Assembly (NCBI GenBank): GCA_028583605.1
Contig: CM053331.1
Location: 35,398,283-35,462,282 of the forward strand
Length of the DNA stretch: 64,000 nt
Direction of reading: 5' to 3'
Origin: Dastarcus helophoroides
Lineage: Eukaryota; Arthropoda; Insecta; Coleoptera; Bothrideridae
Positions 35,231 through 46,135 of the stretch are shown piece by piece (position 1 is the first letter of the stretch; every line of letters starts with the position of its first letter). The position numbers and the translations under genes are program-made. The notes beneath the pieces were generated by a model. That model had not been told where the DNA came from. It did no database searches and saw only the letters and a list, made by a program, of their open reading frames with translations.

Positions 35231-36370
35231 AATCTTCTAGTTATCTTTTTTCGGTTAAGGAATCTAAGAATGGTAACTAAAATTATTGAGTACTTTACTT
35301 ATTGAGCTTTTCTTCATCTAGTTTTCATTGAAATCCTCAGTCCACTTTTTTGTATAAAAAAGCCTTCTTAGGATTGTTTCACAGTTACGTTAAGCAACTA
35401 CCACATCCGGTGCAGTATTCCTCCACAATCCTAGATCTCTTCCTAGTTTAGAAGATTCATTCATTGGGGAAGACGTCCCAAAAAATATAGAAAATTCGAT
35501 CAGGTTGGGTACAATTCTCTTCAAGACGAAAATTGTTTCCGGTTAAATTCAATTTCAAAACAATAATCATTGGAAGATACCTTTCAAGTTACGTTTACAA
35601 TAAGCTTAATAATATTCTCTGTAATTTATTTGCGAAGTAAAAAAAGAGCTTAATAATCACAAGGATATCTGATTTTTTGTATTAATTAAAAGTGATATAC
35701 AGTAGATAAAAAACTGTCGTTCTGTTACTGATACTCTTATCAATTCATCAATTCCTTAAAGGAATTGTGACAGAATGACGCAACCACCAAGCTAATAAAA
35801 TATCGTCCTTCAGAATATTTTAATTGCCCACGACCAGTTTTAAACAAATTCATTGACTCCTTTAGAAATTTCAACGTCATTGTTCGGATAAACTTGAAAC
35901 GATTCAACTTGATTTATATCACTCTAGTAAGCTTTCTCACTTCAAAAGCATGACAAATTGATTATCATCACACGCAATCTGATATACCACGATCCTGAAG
36001 ACTTCATAAGCAACCGAGGGCTTCTGCCATTTTTTCTTTTCAGTAGCACCATCTTTTTGACACACTAAGCAGCAAGTCACGTATTTAGTTACTAAGAGAA
36101 AACTCTAATTTACATATTCTTAGATTTATCGTGGCGCATCATGATACGCTAGAGTTTTTCGTATTTATTTACATTCACGATTGGATGAAAGTAGACAAGG
36201 CTGCCGAATTTCCCATAAAATACAACGTTACGCATTCTCATGGTTTTATGAATTAGGTACCCAGTGATCGGCATTCCATGGTAATTGGAAGAAGAATGAA
36301 GAAAAAGCTTGGCGAGAACTCGATGAATTGGTTTTTATATTATGTTCGCAGCTTCCAACAAATAACTGAT
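35231..36370. other. Apparently unique intron sequence upstream of the exon
   Basis: About 1.1 kb with mixed composition and no tandem structure. A short imperfect hairpin (GTCGTTCTGTTACTG near 35716 against GTGACAGAATGAC near 35768) is the only structure I noticed. No ORF of interest. Confidence 0.4.
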
Positions 36371-36380
36371 TTGATTTTGG

Positions 36381-36513
36381 AGAAACGGACTGATCCTTGG
36401 TTATCTTCAAAAATTGTGTCCCCTGAAACCAAGAAAGATTAAAAAACACAAGAGCAACTGTTCTGTTTTTTAATCTTTATTGGTTTCAGGGGACAAGATT
36501 TTCGTATCAGTTG
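36381..36513. mobile_element. F1 foldback copy flanked by a 10-bp duplication
   Basis: Exact 10-bp direct repeats TTGATTTTGG lie at 36371-36380 and 36514-36523. The left arm (AAACGGACTGATCCTTGG ... AAAAAACACA) is joined directly to AGAGCAACTG at 36451, the first base predicted after hammerhead cleavage in fuller copies. The ribozyme core itself is absent. The right arm continues to GGTTTCAGGGGACAAGAT. The duplication length suggests insertion by target-primed reverse transcription rather than cut-and-paste (inference). Confidence 0.75.
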
Positions 36514-36523
36514 TTGATTTTGG

Positions 36524-36708
36524 TGGAACGGACTGGTACTTGGTTATCCTCAAAAATTGAAACAAAAATCTTGTCCCCTGAAACCAAGAAAAATTAATAC
36601 TCTCAGTATCTCGCTCTGAAGATGATAGCTTGTCAAAACGCGTTAGAGCAACCTTTGTTGTGTTTTAATCTTTCTTGGTTTCAGGAGACGAGATTTGTGC
36701 ATCAATTT
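36524..36708. mobile_element. Second F1 foldback copy next to the exon
   Basis: Flanked by TTGATTTTGG at 36514-36523 and by TTGATTTGG (one T shorter) at 36709-36717. It thus lies directly beside the previous copy and shares its target word. It begins TGGAACGGACTGGTACTTGG and ends GTGCATCAATTTT. The core is damaged: CTGAAGA is kept, but stem II is shortened (GATAGCTTGTC) and GAAAC reads AAAAC. The right arm contains TTTCTTGGTTTCAGG, a good match to a splice acceptor, about 180 bases before the true exon. Confidence 0.75.
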
Positions 36709-36839
36709 TTGATTTGGTTTTCTCAAAATTATCATGCGTTCTCAAGTCAGTTTTCTTTGTATTACTTACCGTTGAAACTTGGGTGCGAGGTATAAGGGCA
36801 TTTATCTTTAGTAGTCCAGTTTTCACCTCCATTAATTTT

Positions 36840-36856
36840 ACTAATTTCTTTTGCAG
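36840..36856 (+). promoter_or_regulatory. Splice acceptor of the sushi exon
   Basis: ACTAAT (possible branch site) followed by TTCTTTTGCAG. The intron ends at 36856. The open frame and phase of the exon that follows fit this site. Confidence 0.8.
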
Positions 36857-37051
36857 TAGCCACAAGCCAAAAGCCTCTAGGATGTAGGTTTCCGGGGGCG
36901 CCTGCCCACTCCTCGGTGGTGTTTTCCGATGAGAACTTAGGTCCGGGATGTGTGGCGACCTACTCTTGTGAACGCGGATTCGAGCTACTGGGACCATCCA
37001 GGAGGATATGCGAGAACGGCCAGTGGTTGCCAGAGGGGATTCCGTTTTGCG
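36857..37051 (+). CDS. Internal exon encoding one sushi/CCP domain
   Basis: The exon is 195 bp: two bases completing a split codon, 64 whole codons, then one base of the next codon. It is therefore a phase 1-1 exon, the usual form for a single sushi module. The translation starts ATSQKPLGCRFPGAP and ends NGQWLPEGIPFC. Sushi cysteines are at 36883 (C1), 36967 (C2, in VATYSC), 37009 (C3) and 37048 (C4). The motif G-F-E-L-L-G-P and the C3-x-N-G-x-W-x-P spacing fit the family. A fifth cysteine at 36949 (GPGCVATYSC) sits where the family usually has another residue. Sushi modules are extracellular adhesion or recognition units. The text resembles those in insect furrowed-like selectins, but I assign no symbol. 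Neighbouring exons must lie outside the window. Confidence 0.85.
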
Positions 37052-37057
37052 GTAAGT
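37052..37057 (+). promoter_or_regulatory. Splice donor of the sushi exon
   Basis: GTAAGT directly after TTTTGCG, an exact match to the metazoan donor consensus. It fixes the exon end and its phase. Confidence 0.85.
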
Positions 37058-37430
37058 TGCTTGATTAGGAAATCGCGTCTTAAACAACCATAAAAAGTCA
37101 AACTGTAAACAAATCGTCGCTATTGTTTGTTGTATTTGCATGAAATGGATGGCGTAAAATGTAATGCACATCCGTATTGTGGCAAATTCGCCAAATAATC
37201 GTCCGCTCTTTTATTAGTGGCAGTTGGCCTACACAATTTCACTCGAGTCGAAGACGCACCTTTGACGAGTAAATTACAAGGTTTATAACGGAATGTCAGT
37301 CGTGTCCAAGTAGGCCAAGCAACAGTCGTGAATAATACCAACACAACACAGACGGGAAGTCGGTACGAATTCCGAAATTGTTCCGGTTTCACCTATCTTT
37401 GTTTATCATGGCAACTTTTTCCATTTGGTT
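37058..37430. other. Downstream intron start, non-repetitive
   Basis: The first ~370 bases after the exon are not repetitive and have more balanced composition (CGTCCGCTCTTTTATTAGTG, CACTCGAGTCGAAGACGC). A 90-codon minus-strand ORF (37392-37120) begins with a hydrophobic stretch, but it has no other support and overlaps no exon signal. This may be a conserved intronic region. Confidence 0.4.
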
Positions 37431-38198
37431 CGAAAATGTTCTCGAATTTTAGAAAAAGTCGAAATTTTCTGAAGAAAGCCAAATTTGAAAAGGTCAGTTG
37501 TGAAGATAAACTTGAATTCTTGAAAAAAAGTGTTCAACTTTAAAGATATTTTTCCACAGAAAATCAAATTTTAAGAAAAAATGTTAATTTTTAGAAAACA
37601 TGAAATTTTTAAATAAAATCAAATTTCGACAAAAAGTTTAAAATATAAAAAAAAAACGAAAAAAAGTAAATACAAGGAAATTAAAAATTTCCAGAAAAAG
37701 TTCGAAATTTTGAAGTTCAAAGTTCGAAAGGAGTTGAAATTTTTTAGAGAAAGTTGAATTTTTTTAAAAAACTTGGAATGATTGAAATAACTTGAAATTT
37801 CGAGAATAAGACAAACACGATAGGGGGGCAAATGTCCCAGAGCCCGCGCTTCATAAGGGACCCGGTGAGTTGCCCATGTTGGTAATTCGTAAATTACAAA
37901 AATCTTGAACCCTTGTTTTTTTCGAAATTCGATGTCAAAAATCAGCTTATTTTACGTAACTTTAAATTGTTACTCGAGTACTTTTTTAAAAATATGGCAT
38001 TTTCAGAAATAAAAACATATGAAGCTTAGATTCCATACCTAATTTTCGAGTTTTCATTGAAACTTTTCAGCTTAAACTTATAAAATATTCCATTTTTAAA
38101 TGCTGGCTTTAAATTTAAAATTTAAAATGTCAGACTATTTAAAGAAATTTAAAATTTTCAGACGATGAGTTTTTCAAAAAGTAAAATTACGAAAAAAT

Positions 38199-38308
38199 TT
38201 GATGAGCCCAAGGAATGCCGAAATTAGTCAATGGTTGTGGTTGTGGATATTTTCAACTTTCTTCACGTTTAACCCTTTAATTACAGATCATTTAATTGGT
38301 CATTTGTC
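38199..38308 (+). repeat. Decayed copy of the 54.5-kb hammerhead repeat
   Basis: TTGATGAGCCCAAGGAATGC, then CGAAATTAGTCAATGGTTGT, CACGTTTAA and AATTGGTCATTTGTC align in order with 54540-54645. The catalytic C of the CUGAUGA box is T here and stem II is broken (GCCC against TGCC), so the ribozyme should be dead. It shows that the 54.5-kb sequence is a dispersed repeat with a shared 3' end. Confidence 0.7.
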
Positions 38309-38861
38309 AAAAAATTCGAAGATCGAGAAAAGTCAATATTTCTAAAAAGGGTTGTTTCAAAAAAAAAATCGAAATTTTGAAAAATGGTCGAAATTTTGAA
38401 AAAAGTTCGAAATTTTGAAAAAGTTCGAAATTTTGAAAAAAGTTCAAAATTTTGAAAAAAGGTCGATATTTTGAAAAAAATTAAAATTAAATCTTTGAGA
38501 AATTTTGAGAAAACAAGAATTCTAATCGAACATTTAAAAAAGAAGTAGAAATTCGAAAAAATCCAACTTTTCAATAAAACAAACAATTTTTCCAACACTA
38601 CAATTTTTTTAAGACTCAAAAATAAAGTCGAGACTTCGAAAAAGTCAAAATTTTGAAAAAAAATGGTTCAGAACTCTCAAATTTACAAATAAAAAAAATT
38701 TTGAAAGAATCGAAGTTTTAGAAAAAGGTCGTCATTTTGTGTCAGAATTTTTAAAAAACTTGAATTTTTTAGTAAAAGTGCAAAATAACACCACAAAAGT
38801 CAAGATTTCTAGAAAAAGTCAAAATTTTGAGAAATGTCAAAATTTTAGAAGAAAGCAAAAT

Positions 38862-39204
38862 TACGAAAAAGTTGAAATTTGAAAAGTTGAAATTTGAAGT
38901 TTTCAAAATAAGTCGAAATATTCAAAACAGTTTAAATTGTCAATAAAAATCGAAATTCAGATTTTTCAGATATGTTGTCATCTTCAGAAGGTCGAAATCT
39001 TGATAAAATATCATGTTGAGATTTTATTATATATTACGAAAAAGTTGAAATTTGAAAAGTTGAGATATGAAATTTTCAAAATAAGTCGAAATATTCAAAA
39101 CAGTCTAAATTGTCAATAAAAATCGAAATTCAGATTTTTCAGATATGTTGTCATCTTCAGAAGGTCGAAATCTTGATAAAATATCATGTTGAGATTTTAA
39201 ATTC
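38862..39204. repeat. Tandem duplication of ~172 bp
   Basis: TACGAAAAAGTTGAAATTTG through CAGATATGTTGTCATCTTCA and ATCATGTTGAGATTTTA occurs twice in a row (from 38862 and from 39034) with few differences. It is a recent local duplication inside old filler. Confidence 0.85.
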
Positions 39205-42200
39205 GAAAACTATGGTAAATGTCAAATTTTTGTTGAAACGTTTCAGGTTAAACTTGAAAAATACTTCATTTTAAAATACCAACTTTAAATTCGCAATTTA
39301 AAACGTCAGATTCTTCAAAAAACTTCGATATTTTCAGGGTAAGGCGAATTTTTCCAAAAATCGAGTATACAAAAATTCGAAGATTCGAGAGAAAGTTGAT
39401 ATTCTGAAAAAAATCAAAAGTTCGAGACAAAGACAAAATGTTGATGATAAAAGGTCGAGATTTTCAGAAAACGCGGAAATTCTGAGAAAAATATAAAATT
39501 TAAGAAACCTCGAAATTTGGAAAAAAAACAATTTTTTAAAAAAGTTGAAATTTGCAAAATGAAATTTAAAATAAAGTCAACTTTACCCAAAAGTCGAGAT
39601 CTCAAAAAAGTTGAGATTTCGAAATAGTCGAGATTTTGAAAAAGTCAAAACTTTTGAAAAAGATACCTAATGCAATTTTTCAAAAAAGTCAAAACCTTGA
39701 TATTGGACACAATTTTGAACAAAGGTCAAAATTTTCAAAAAAGATCAAAATTTTCAACAAAAAAAGTCAAAATCATCATTTTACAAAAAAAAATTTTCAA
39801 AAAGTTGAAAGTTTGAGAAAAGGTCGAAGTTTTGCGTTAACATTTTCAAAAAAGTCGACATTTTTAGAAAAACTATAAATTAACACAAAAGTCAAAATTT
39901 CCAGCAAAATTCGAAATTTTGAACAAAGTCCAAATTTTGAAAAAAGTCCAAATTTTGCAGAACAATCGAAATAGCCAAAAAGTTGAAATTTGATAATTTG
40001 AAATTGGAAAGTTTCAAAATAAGTCGAAATATTCAAAAAACTCGAAATTTTCAATAACAATCGAAAAGATTCGTCTTTTCTTTCAAAGTTATATATTTTT
40101 TTTTCAAAACCTGATTTTTAAATTTCAATCTGACTTTAAATTTCAAGTTTTTTTGAATTTGTCTTCAAGCCCACTGGGAGAATTTCCATGCCCGGGGGCA
40201 GTTATGAGCTCTGGCCCCTTACATTTTATGTATTAGGCCTATAGGCCCCTTATATTACCTGTTCGGCCAAAATGACATAAAATAAAAAAAGAAGGTTTAT
40301 TTAATTCGTAATTTTCGTTTTTACAAATAAAAAATAAACAACAAATCGAACAACAAACAACAAAACAATCAAGTTTCGGCTTTTTAAAAAAATAAATTTT
40401 TTAATTTCGATTTTTTTAAAATTCTGTCTTTCCCAAAATGTTGATATTTTTGAGAATGTTTACCTTTTTAATAAGCATTTTCCTTTCATTTCAAATTGTT
40501 TTGTATATTTCAACTTTTTTGATTTATTTTAAAAATACTGAGTTTACAGAAAATTTCGACTTTTTCCAAAACCTTTTGAAAATTTCGGTTGTATTTGGAA
40601 AACTCAACGACGACTTTTTAAGGAACTTCAATTTATTTTAAAAATTTCGATTTTTTTGTTTAAATTTCAATATTCAACAATATCTGCTTTTTTTATAAAT
40701 TTCGACTTTTTTTGGCATCTTTTCATTAATGTTTAAAAATCTTAACTTTCAAAATTTCGACATTTCTCGAAATTTCAAATTAATTTTGGAAATTTCGACT
40801 TCTTTTGCTTTTTTAGAAATTTCAACTTTTTAAAAAATTCAGTCAGATTGTTTCTTAAATATTTTGACTTCATCTCAAAATTTCGAATTTTTTGAAACTT
40901 ACTTTTTTAAATTTCTGACTTATTGTTGAAAATGTTGACCTTTTTTTTTAAATTTCTCTTCTTTAAACCTTTAAACCTTTTATGAAATGTTGATTAAAAC
41001 TTTAAACTTTTTTATAATTTGTTTTTTAATTTCAGTTATTTTTTAAAATGTTGACATTTTTCAAGATTTTGATTCTTTCTCAAGATTCCGACTTCTGAAA
41101 ATGACGATATTTTTGGAAAATATGACTTGTCGATTTTTATTGAAAATTTCGACTTTTTTGAATACTTCGACTTATTTTGAAACTTTCCAAATTCAAATTA
41201 TCAAATTTGAACTGTTTCGCTATTTAGATTTTTCTCCAAAATTTGGACTTTTTTCGAAATTTTGAATTTTTCTGGAAATTTTGACTTTTGTGTTAATTTA
41301 TACTTTTTCTAAAAATGTCGACCTATTTGGTTTCCACAAATAATAAATAAAGAACAAATCAATTGTTATTGAAAGTTTCGACTTTTTAAAAAATTAAATT
41401 TTTAATTTTGATTTTTAAAAAATTCTGTCTTTCCAAAATGTTGATATTTTTGAGAATTTTCACTTCAAACATTTATAACGTCAAATATTTATAAAGTGCT
41501 CGAATTTTTGATAAAAATTCAAGGTTAAACTCCAGATTTGAAAAAAAAGTTCAAATCTCGAGAAAGTAGAATCTCGGGAAAGTAGAAGTACAAAATAAAA
41601 GAATTTTAAAAATGTCAAAATTTTTAAAAAAAGCCAAAATTTTGGGAACAAAATTAAAATTTTGAGAAACTTCGAAACTTAAAAAATTAGCATTTTCAAA
41701 ACCAAAAATTCGAAAATTTCAGAATCAGCCAAAAAGTTTAAAAACAAATGTTGAAAGAAATCTGCATTTTGGAAAAATTTTAATTAAAATTTTGATAATA
41801 GTCAAAATTAAAAAAAAAATAATTGGCTGTTTAAAAAATTCCGAAATTTTCAAAGAAAAATTCGAAATTCGAATTTTTTTATAAAAAAGCGAAATCTTGG
41901 AAATTTAAAAAATATAGGAATCTTTAAAATGTTGAAACATTTAAAAAAGAAATAAAATTACCATTTAAAGGAATTAAAGCTCAAAATTTTGAAATCTTTA
42001 TAAAAATTTAAATTTTTTAAAAAATCTAAAATTTTTAAAGAAAATGGTCAAAATTTTGAAAAAGGCTCGAACTTTTTAAAAAATCCTGACTATATCTTGT
42101 TGAAATGCCAAATTTAAAAATAAAATTGGAATTTAAAAAAAAAGCAAAGTGTTAAGGAAATAACGAGTTTTGAAAATCTTTGATGAATTCAAAATTTTCA

Positions 42201-42289
42201 AAAGAATTCGAAATGTTTATAAAACAAAATTTTGAAGAAATTAAATTTTGAAATAATCGAAATTTAGAAAAACAGACGAATTTTGGAAA

Positions 42290-45200
42290 AATAATCAAAA
42301 TTTTCAAAAATATCGACATTTTCATAAAAAATTAAAATTTTCAGTAATCAGTCAAGATTTATAAAAAAATGTGATATTTTGAAAAATTCGAATTTTGTAA
42401 AACAATTTTTAACACCTAAGATTTGAAAATTAAAAAACCTAAAATTTATAAAAATAAAATTTGGAAGTTTGGTGTAATACAAACTTTTACGAAAAAATTC
42501 TTGATGGAGGAAAATGTAAAATTACAAAACTATAAAATGAAAAGAATTCAGAATTTTTATAAAACGAAATTTTGAGGAAATTCGAAATTTTCGAATTCTT
42601 CCTCTTCCTTTTCCTCTTCCTCTTCCTCTTCCTCTTCCTCTTCCTCTTCCTCTTCCTCTTCTTCTCCCTCTTTCTCTTTCTCTTTCTCTTTCCCTTCTTC
42701 TTCCTCTTCCTCTTCTTCTTCCTCTTCCTCTTCCTTTTCCTCTTCCCCTTCCTCTTCCTCTTCATCTTCCTTTTCCTCTTCCTCTTCCTCTTCCTCTTCC
42801 TCTTTCTCTTCCTCTTCCTCTCCCTCTTCCTCTTTCTCTTCCTCTTCCTTTTCCTCTTCCTCTTCCTCTTCCTCTTCCTCTTTCTCTTCCTCGTCCTCTT
42901 TCTCTTCCATTTCCTCTTCCTCTTCTTCTTCCTCTTCCTCTTCCTTTTCCTCTTCCCCTTCCTCTTCCTCTTCATCTTCCTTTTCCTCTTCCTCTTCCTC
43001 TTCCTCTTCCTCTTCCTCTTCCTCTTCCTCTTCCTCTTCCTCTTCCTCTTCCTCTTCCTCTTCCTCTTCCTCTTCCTCTTCCTCTTCTTCTCCCTCTTTC
43101 TCTTTCTCTTTCTCTTACCCTTCTTCTTCCTCTTCCTCTTCCTCTTCCTCTTCTTCTTCCTCTTCCTCTTCCTCTTCCTCTTCTTCTCCCTCTTTCTCTT
43201 TCTCTTTCTCTTTCCCTTCTTCTTCCTCTTCCTCTTCTTCTTCCTCTTCCTTTTCCTCTTCCCCTTCCTCTTCATCTTCCTTTTCCTCTTCCTCTTCCTC
43301 TTTCTCTTTCTCTTCCTCTCCCTCTTCCTCTTTCTCTTCCTCTTCCTTTTCCTCTTCCTCTTCCTCTTCCTCTTCCTCTTTCTCTTCCTCGTCCTCTTTC
43401 TCTTCCATTTCCTCTTTCTCTTCCATTTCCTCTTCCTCTTCCTCTTCCTCTTCCTCTTCCTCTTCCTCTTCCTCTTCCTCTTCCTCTTCCTCTTCCTCTT
43501 CCTCTTCCTCTTCCCCTTCCTCTTCCTCTTCCTCTTCCTCTTCCTCTTCCTCTTCCTTTTCCTCTTCCTCTTCCTCTTCTTCTTCCTCTTCCTCTTCCTC
43601 TTCCTCTTCCTCTTCCTCTTCCTCTTCCTCTTTCTCTTCCTCGTCCTCTTTCTCTTCCATTTCCTCTTTCTCTTCCATTTCCTCTTCCCCTTCCTCTTCC
43701 TCTTCCTCTTCCTCTTCCTCTTCCTCTTCCTCTTCCTCTTCCTCTTCCTCTTCCTCTTCCTCTTCCTCTTCCTCTTCCTCTTCCTCTTCCTCTTCCTCTT
43801 CCTCTTCCTCTTTCTCTTCCTCTTCTTCTTCCCCTTTCTCTTTCTATTTCTCTTCCTCTTCCTCTTCCTCTTCCTCTTCCTCTTCCTCTTCCTCTTCCTC
43901 TTCCTCTTCCTCTTCCTCGTCCTCTTCCTCTTCCTCTTCCTCGTCCTCTTCCTCTTCCTCTTCCTCTTCCTCTTCCTCTTCCTCTTCCTCTTCCTCTTCC
44001 TCTTCCTCTTCTTCTTCTTCCTCTTCCTCTTCCTCTTCCTCTTCCTCTTCCTCTTCCTATTCCTCTACTTCTTCTTCTTTTCCCTCCTCTTTCTCTTCCC
44101 CTTCCTCTTCTACTTCCCCTTCCTCTTTGTTTCAAAAATATCGACATTTTCATAAAAAATTAAAATTTTCAGTAAACAGTCCAGATTTATAAAAAAATGT
44201 GATATTTTGAAAAATTCGAATTTTGTAAAACAATTTTTAACACCGAAGATTTGAAAATTAAAAAACCTAAAATTTATAAAAATAAAATTTGGAAGTTTGG
44301 TGTAATACAAACTTTTACGAAAAAATTCTTGATTGAGGAAAATGTAAAATTACAAAACTATGAAATGAAAAGAATTCGGAATTTTTATAAAACGAAATTT
44401 TGAAGAGATTCGAAATTTTCGAAAAAAAAAATCGAAATTTTGAAAAACAGACGAATTTTAAGAAAATAATCGAAATTTTGAAAAATATCAACATTTTCAT
44501 CAAAAATTAAAATTTTCACTAAACAGTCAAGATTTATTTAAAAAAAAATGATATTTTGAAGAATTCGAATTTTGTAAAAAAATTTTTAAAACCAAAGATT
44601 AGAAAATGAAAAACCTAAAATTTTTAAAAATAAAATTTGAAAGTTTGGTCTAATTCCTGATTGAGGAAACTGTGAAATTACAAAAATATGGAATGTAAAG
44701 AATTCGGAATTTTTATTAAACAAAATTTTGAAGAAATTCGAAATTTTCGAAATAAATCGAAATTTTGACAAACAGACGAATTTTGAGAAAATAATCGAAG
44801 TTTTAAAAAATATCGACATTTTCATAAAAAATTAAAATGTTCAGTAAACAGTCAAGATTTATAAAAAAACTAATATTTTGAAAAATTCGAATTTTGTAAA
44901 AAAAAATTTAAAATCGAAGATTTGAAAATTAAAAAGCTAAAATTTATAAAAATAAAATTCGGAAATTTGGTGCATACAAAGTTTTAGGAAAAAATTCTTG
45001 ATTGAGGAAAATGTGAAATTACAAAAATATGAAACGAAAAGAATTCGGAATTTTTATAAAACGAAATTTTGAAGAAATTTGAAGTTTTCAAAAAGAATCG
45101 AAATTTTGGAAAATAGACGAATTTTCAAAATAATTGATAGTTTGAAAAATATCGACATTGTCATAAAAAGGTAAAATTTTCAGTAAACAGTCAAGATTTG

Positions 45201-45380
45201 TAAAAAATGTAATACTATTTTGAAAAATTTAAATTTTGGAAAATTTGAATTTTGAAAAAAGTTTTTAAAACCGAAGATTTGAAGAATAAAAAACCTAAAG
45301 TTCATAAAAATAAAATTTGAAAGTTGGTGTAATATAAAAATTTTAGGAAAAAATTCTATATTGAGGAAAGCATGAAACAC
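42290..45380. repeat. Tandem ~340-bp AT-rich repeat split by a hexamer array
   Basis: AATATCGACATTTTCATAAA recurs near 42310, 44139, 44484 (as ATCAACATTTTCATC), 44811 and 45151, with spacings after the array of about 345, 327 and 340. Units also share AAAAGAATTCGGAATTTTTA and ATTCTTGATTGAGGAAAATG. The first unit is interrupted at ATTCGAAATTTTCGAA by 1.5 kb of (TTCCTC)n and then resumes. Short ORFs here (60-80 codons, mostly minus strand) repeat with the unit. Confidence 0.8.
42596..44127. repeat. (TTCCTC)n polypyrimidine microsatellite, ~1.5 kb
   Basis: Almost uninterrupted pyrimidine on the plus strand, basic unit TTCCTC. Interspersed variants (TTTCTC, TTCCAT, CTCGTC, TTCCCC) themselves recur in the same order. 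For example CTCTTTCTCTTCCTCGTCCT occurs near 42877, 43375 and 43628, which shows that blocks of about 250-500 bp were duplicated within the array. The hexamer keeps every frame open, giving LF, EE/KR or RG dipeptide ORFs of up to 527 codons on both strands. None is a gene. Confidence 0.95.
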
Positions 45381-45970
45381 GTATTCAGAATTTTTACTTA
45401 AAAATTGACGACTTCTAGAAAATTTGTAATACGGAAATTTGAACCGAAATTTTCAGAATTCTGTTTGGGTTTTTTTTTTGGAAACTTTTAGTTGTGACTC
45501 AAAAATTGGTCTATTTCTAAAAATGTTTATCATTTTTCAAAAAATTTCGACTTATTCTAGAGGTTTTGAATTAAAATATTAAATAAAAAATTAAAAATTC
45601 GAAAGAAGTTAATTTGTGTAAAAAAAGTTGTTTTAAAAGAACCGAAAATTTGAAGTTTCAGCTAGAAATTTTGATAAAGATAAGAATTTTCTTTTTGCCT
45701 GAAAATTTAGAATCGAAAGTTTAACAAATTCAGTTAATGTTTTCGAGTTTTGTATTAAATTCTCGAAAAACTTTTTTTAAATTTTGATATTTCTTTCAAA
45801 ATATGGGCTTTTTTATATGTTGCGAAATTCAATTACCTGAACTATGAATTTTCAAATAATTGCATTGTATGCCTGCGGAATACAAATTTAACATTCATTT
45901 GTTAAATATACACAATGTCATCGGGTGATTAGTTATAAAATTGTCTGGTCGTTTGCCCCATCAATTCAGA
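45381..45970. other. AT filler, no gene seen
   Basis: Same decayed word pattern as 37.4-42.3 kb to about 45830, then a short unique stretch. Nothing recognisable. Confidence 0.45.
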
Positions 45971-45974
45971 TGAA

Positions 45975-46135
45975 GCTACTTCTGTCGCGATGTGATACAT
46001 CGATTTTTCAAACATCGTTTATAATCCGAACGATGTATCGATATTTTTTATGCTTTCCCAACGATGTTAAAACATCGATATTTACAAGCGATACATCGAT
46101 GTTTTTAAAATATCGAACTATCGTTTGCATCCCTA
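45975..46135 (-). mobile_element. Probable hAT-type element end with CATCGAT subterminal repeats
   Basis: Ends on the plus strand with CGTTTGCATCCCTA; the complement begins TAGGGATGCAAACG, which fits hAT termini (YARNG) and is like the confirmed element at 51397. Inside are at least four copies of ACATCGAT or ATCGATAT, typical of hAT subterminal repeats. No partner end or 8-bp duplication was found nearby, so it looks like one end only. An 85-codon ORF across it is accidental. Confidence 0.5.

Larger units (their letters stand above)
37431..42289. other. Decayed short-period AT filler
   Basis: Almost entirely variants of the ~21-bp word TCGAAATTTTGAAAAAAGT. It is clearest at 38361-38480, where several consecutive copies can be read. 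Orientation flips: GTCGAAATTTTGA predominates to about 40080, the complement (TTTCGACTTTTT) from about 40380 to 41450, then the first orientation again. Two GC-rich patches (37806-37890 and 40165-40275, with GGGGGGCAAATGTCCCAGAG and GCCCGGGGGCAGTTATGAG) look like worn DNA-transposon ends, but I found no matching duplication. ORFs up to 112 codons are low-complexity F/S/K readings and not genes. Confidence 0.6.

Noticed and set aside
36665..37171. 168-codon minus-strand ORF across the sushi exon
   Set aside because: It is the antisense shadow of the exon; the plus-strand reading has consensus splice sites, correct phase and a known domain.
37120..37392. 90-codon minus-strand ORF with a hydrophobic N-terminal stretch
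   Set aside because: No domain, no promoter or splice support; a chance frame in intron sequence remains the simpler explanation.
37806..40275. A DNA transposon bounded by the two GC-rich patches
   Set aside because: The patches share only weak inverted similarity and no 8-bp duplication was found.
42487..44155. ORFs of 117-527 codons rich in LF, KR, EE or RG on both strands
   Set aside because: They are readings of (TTCCTC)n in every frame; simultaneous openness on both strands shows composition, not coding.
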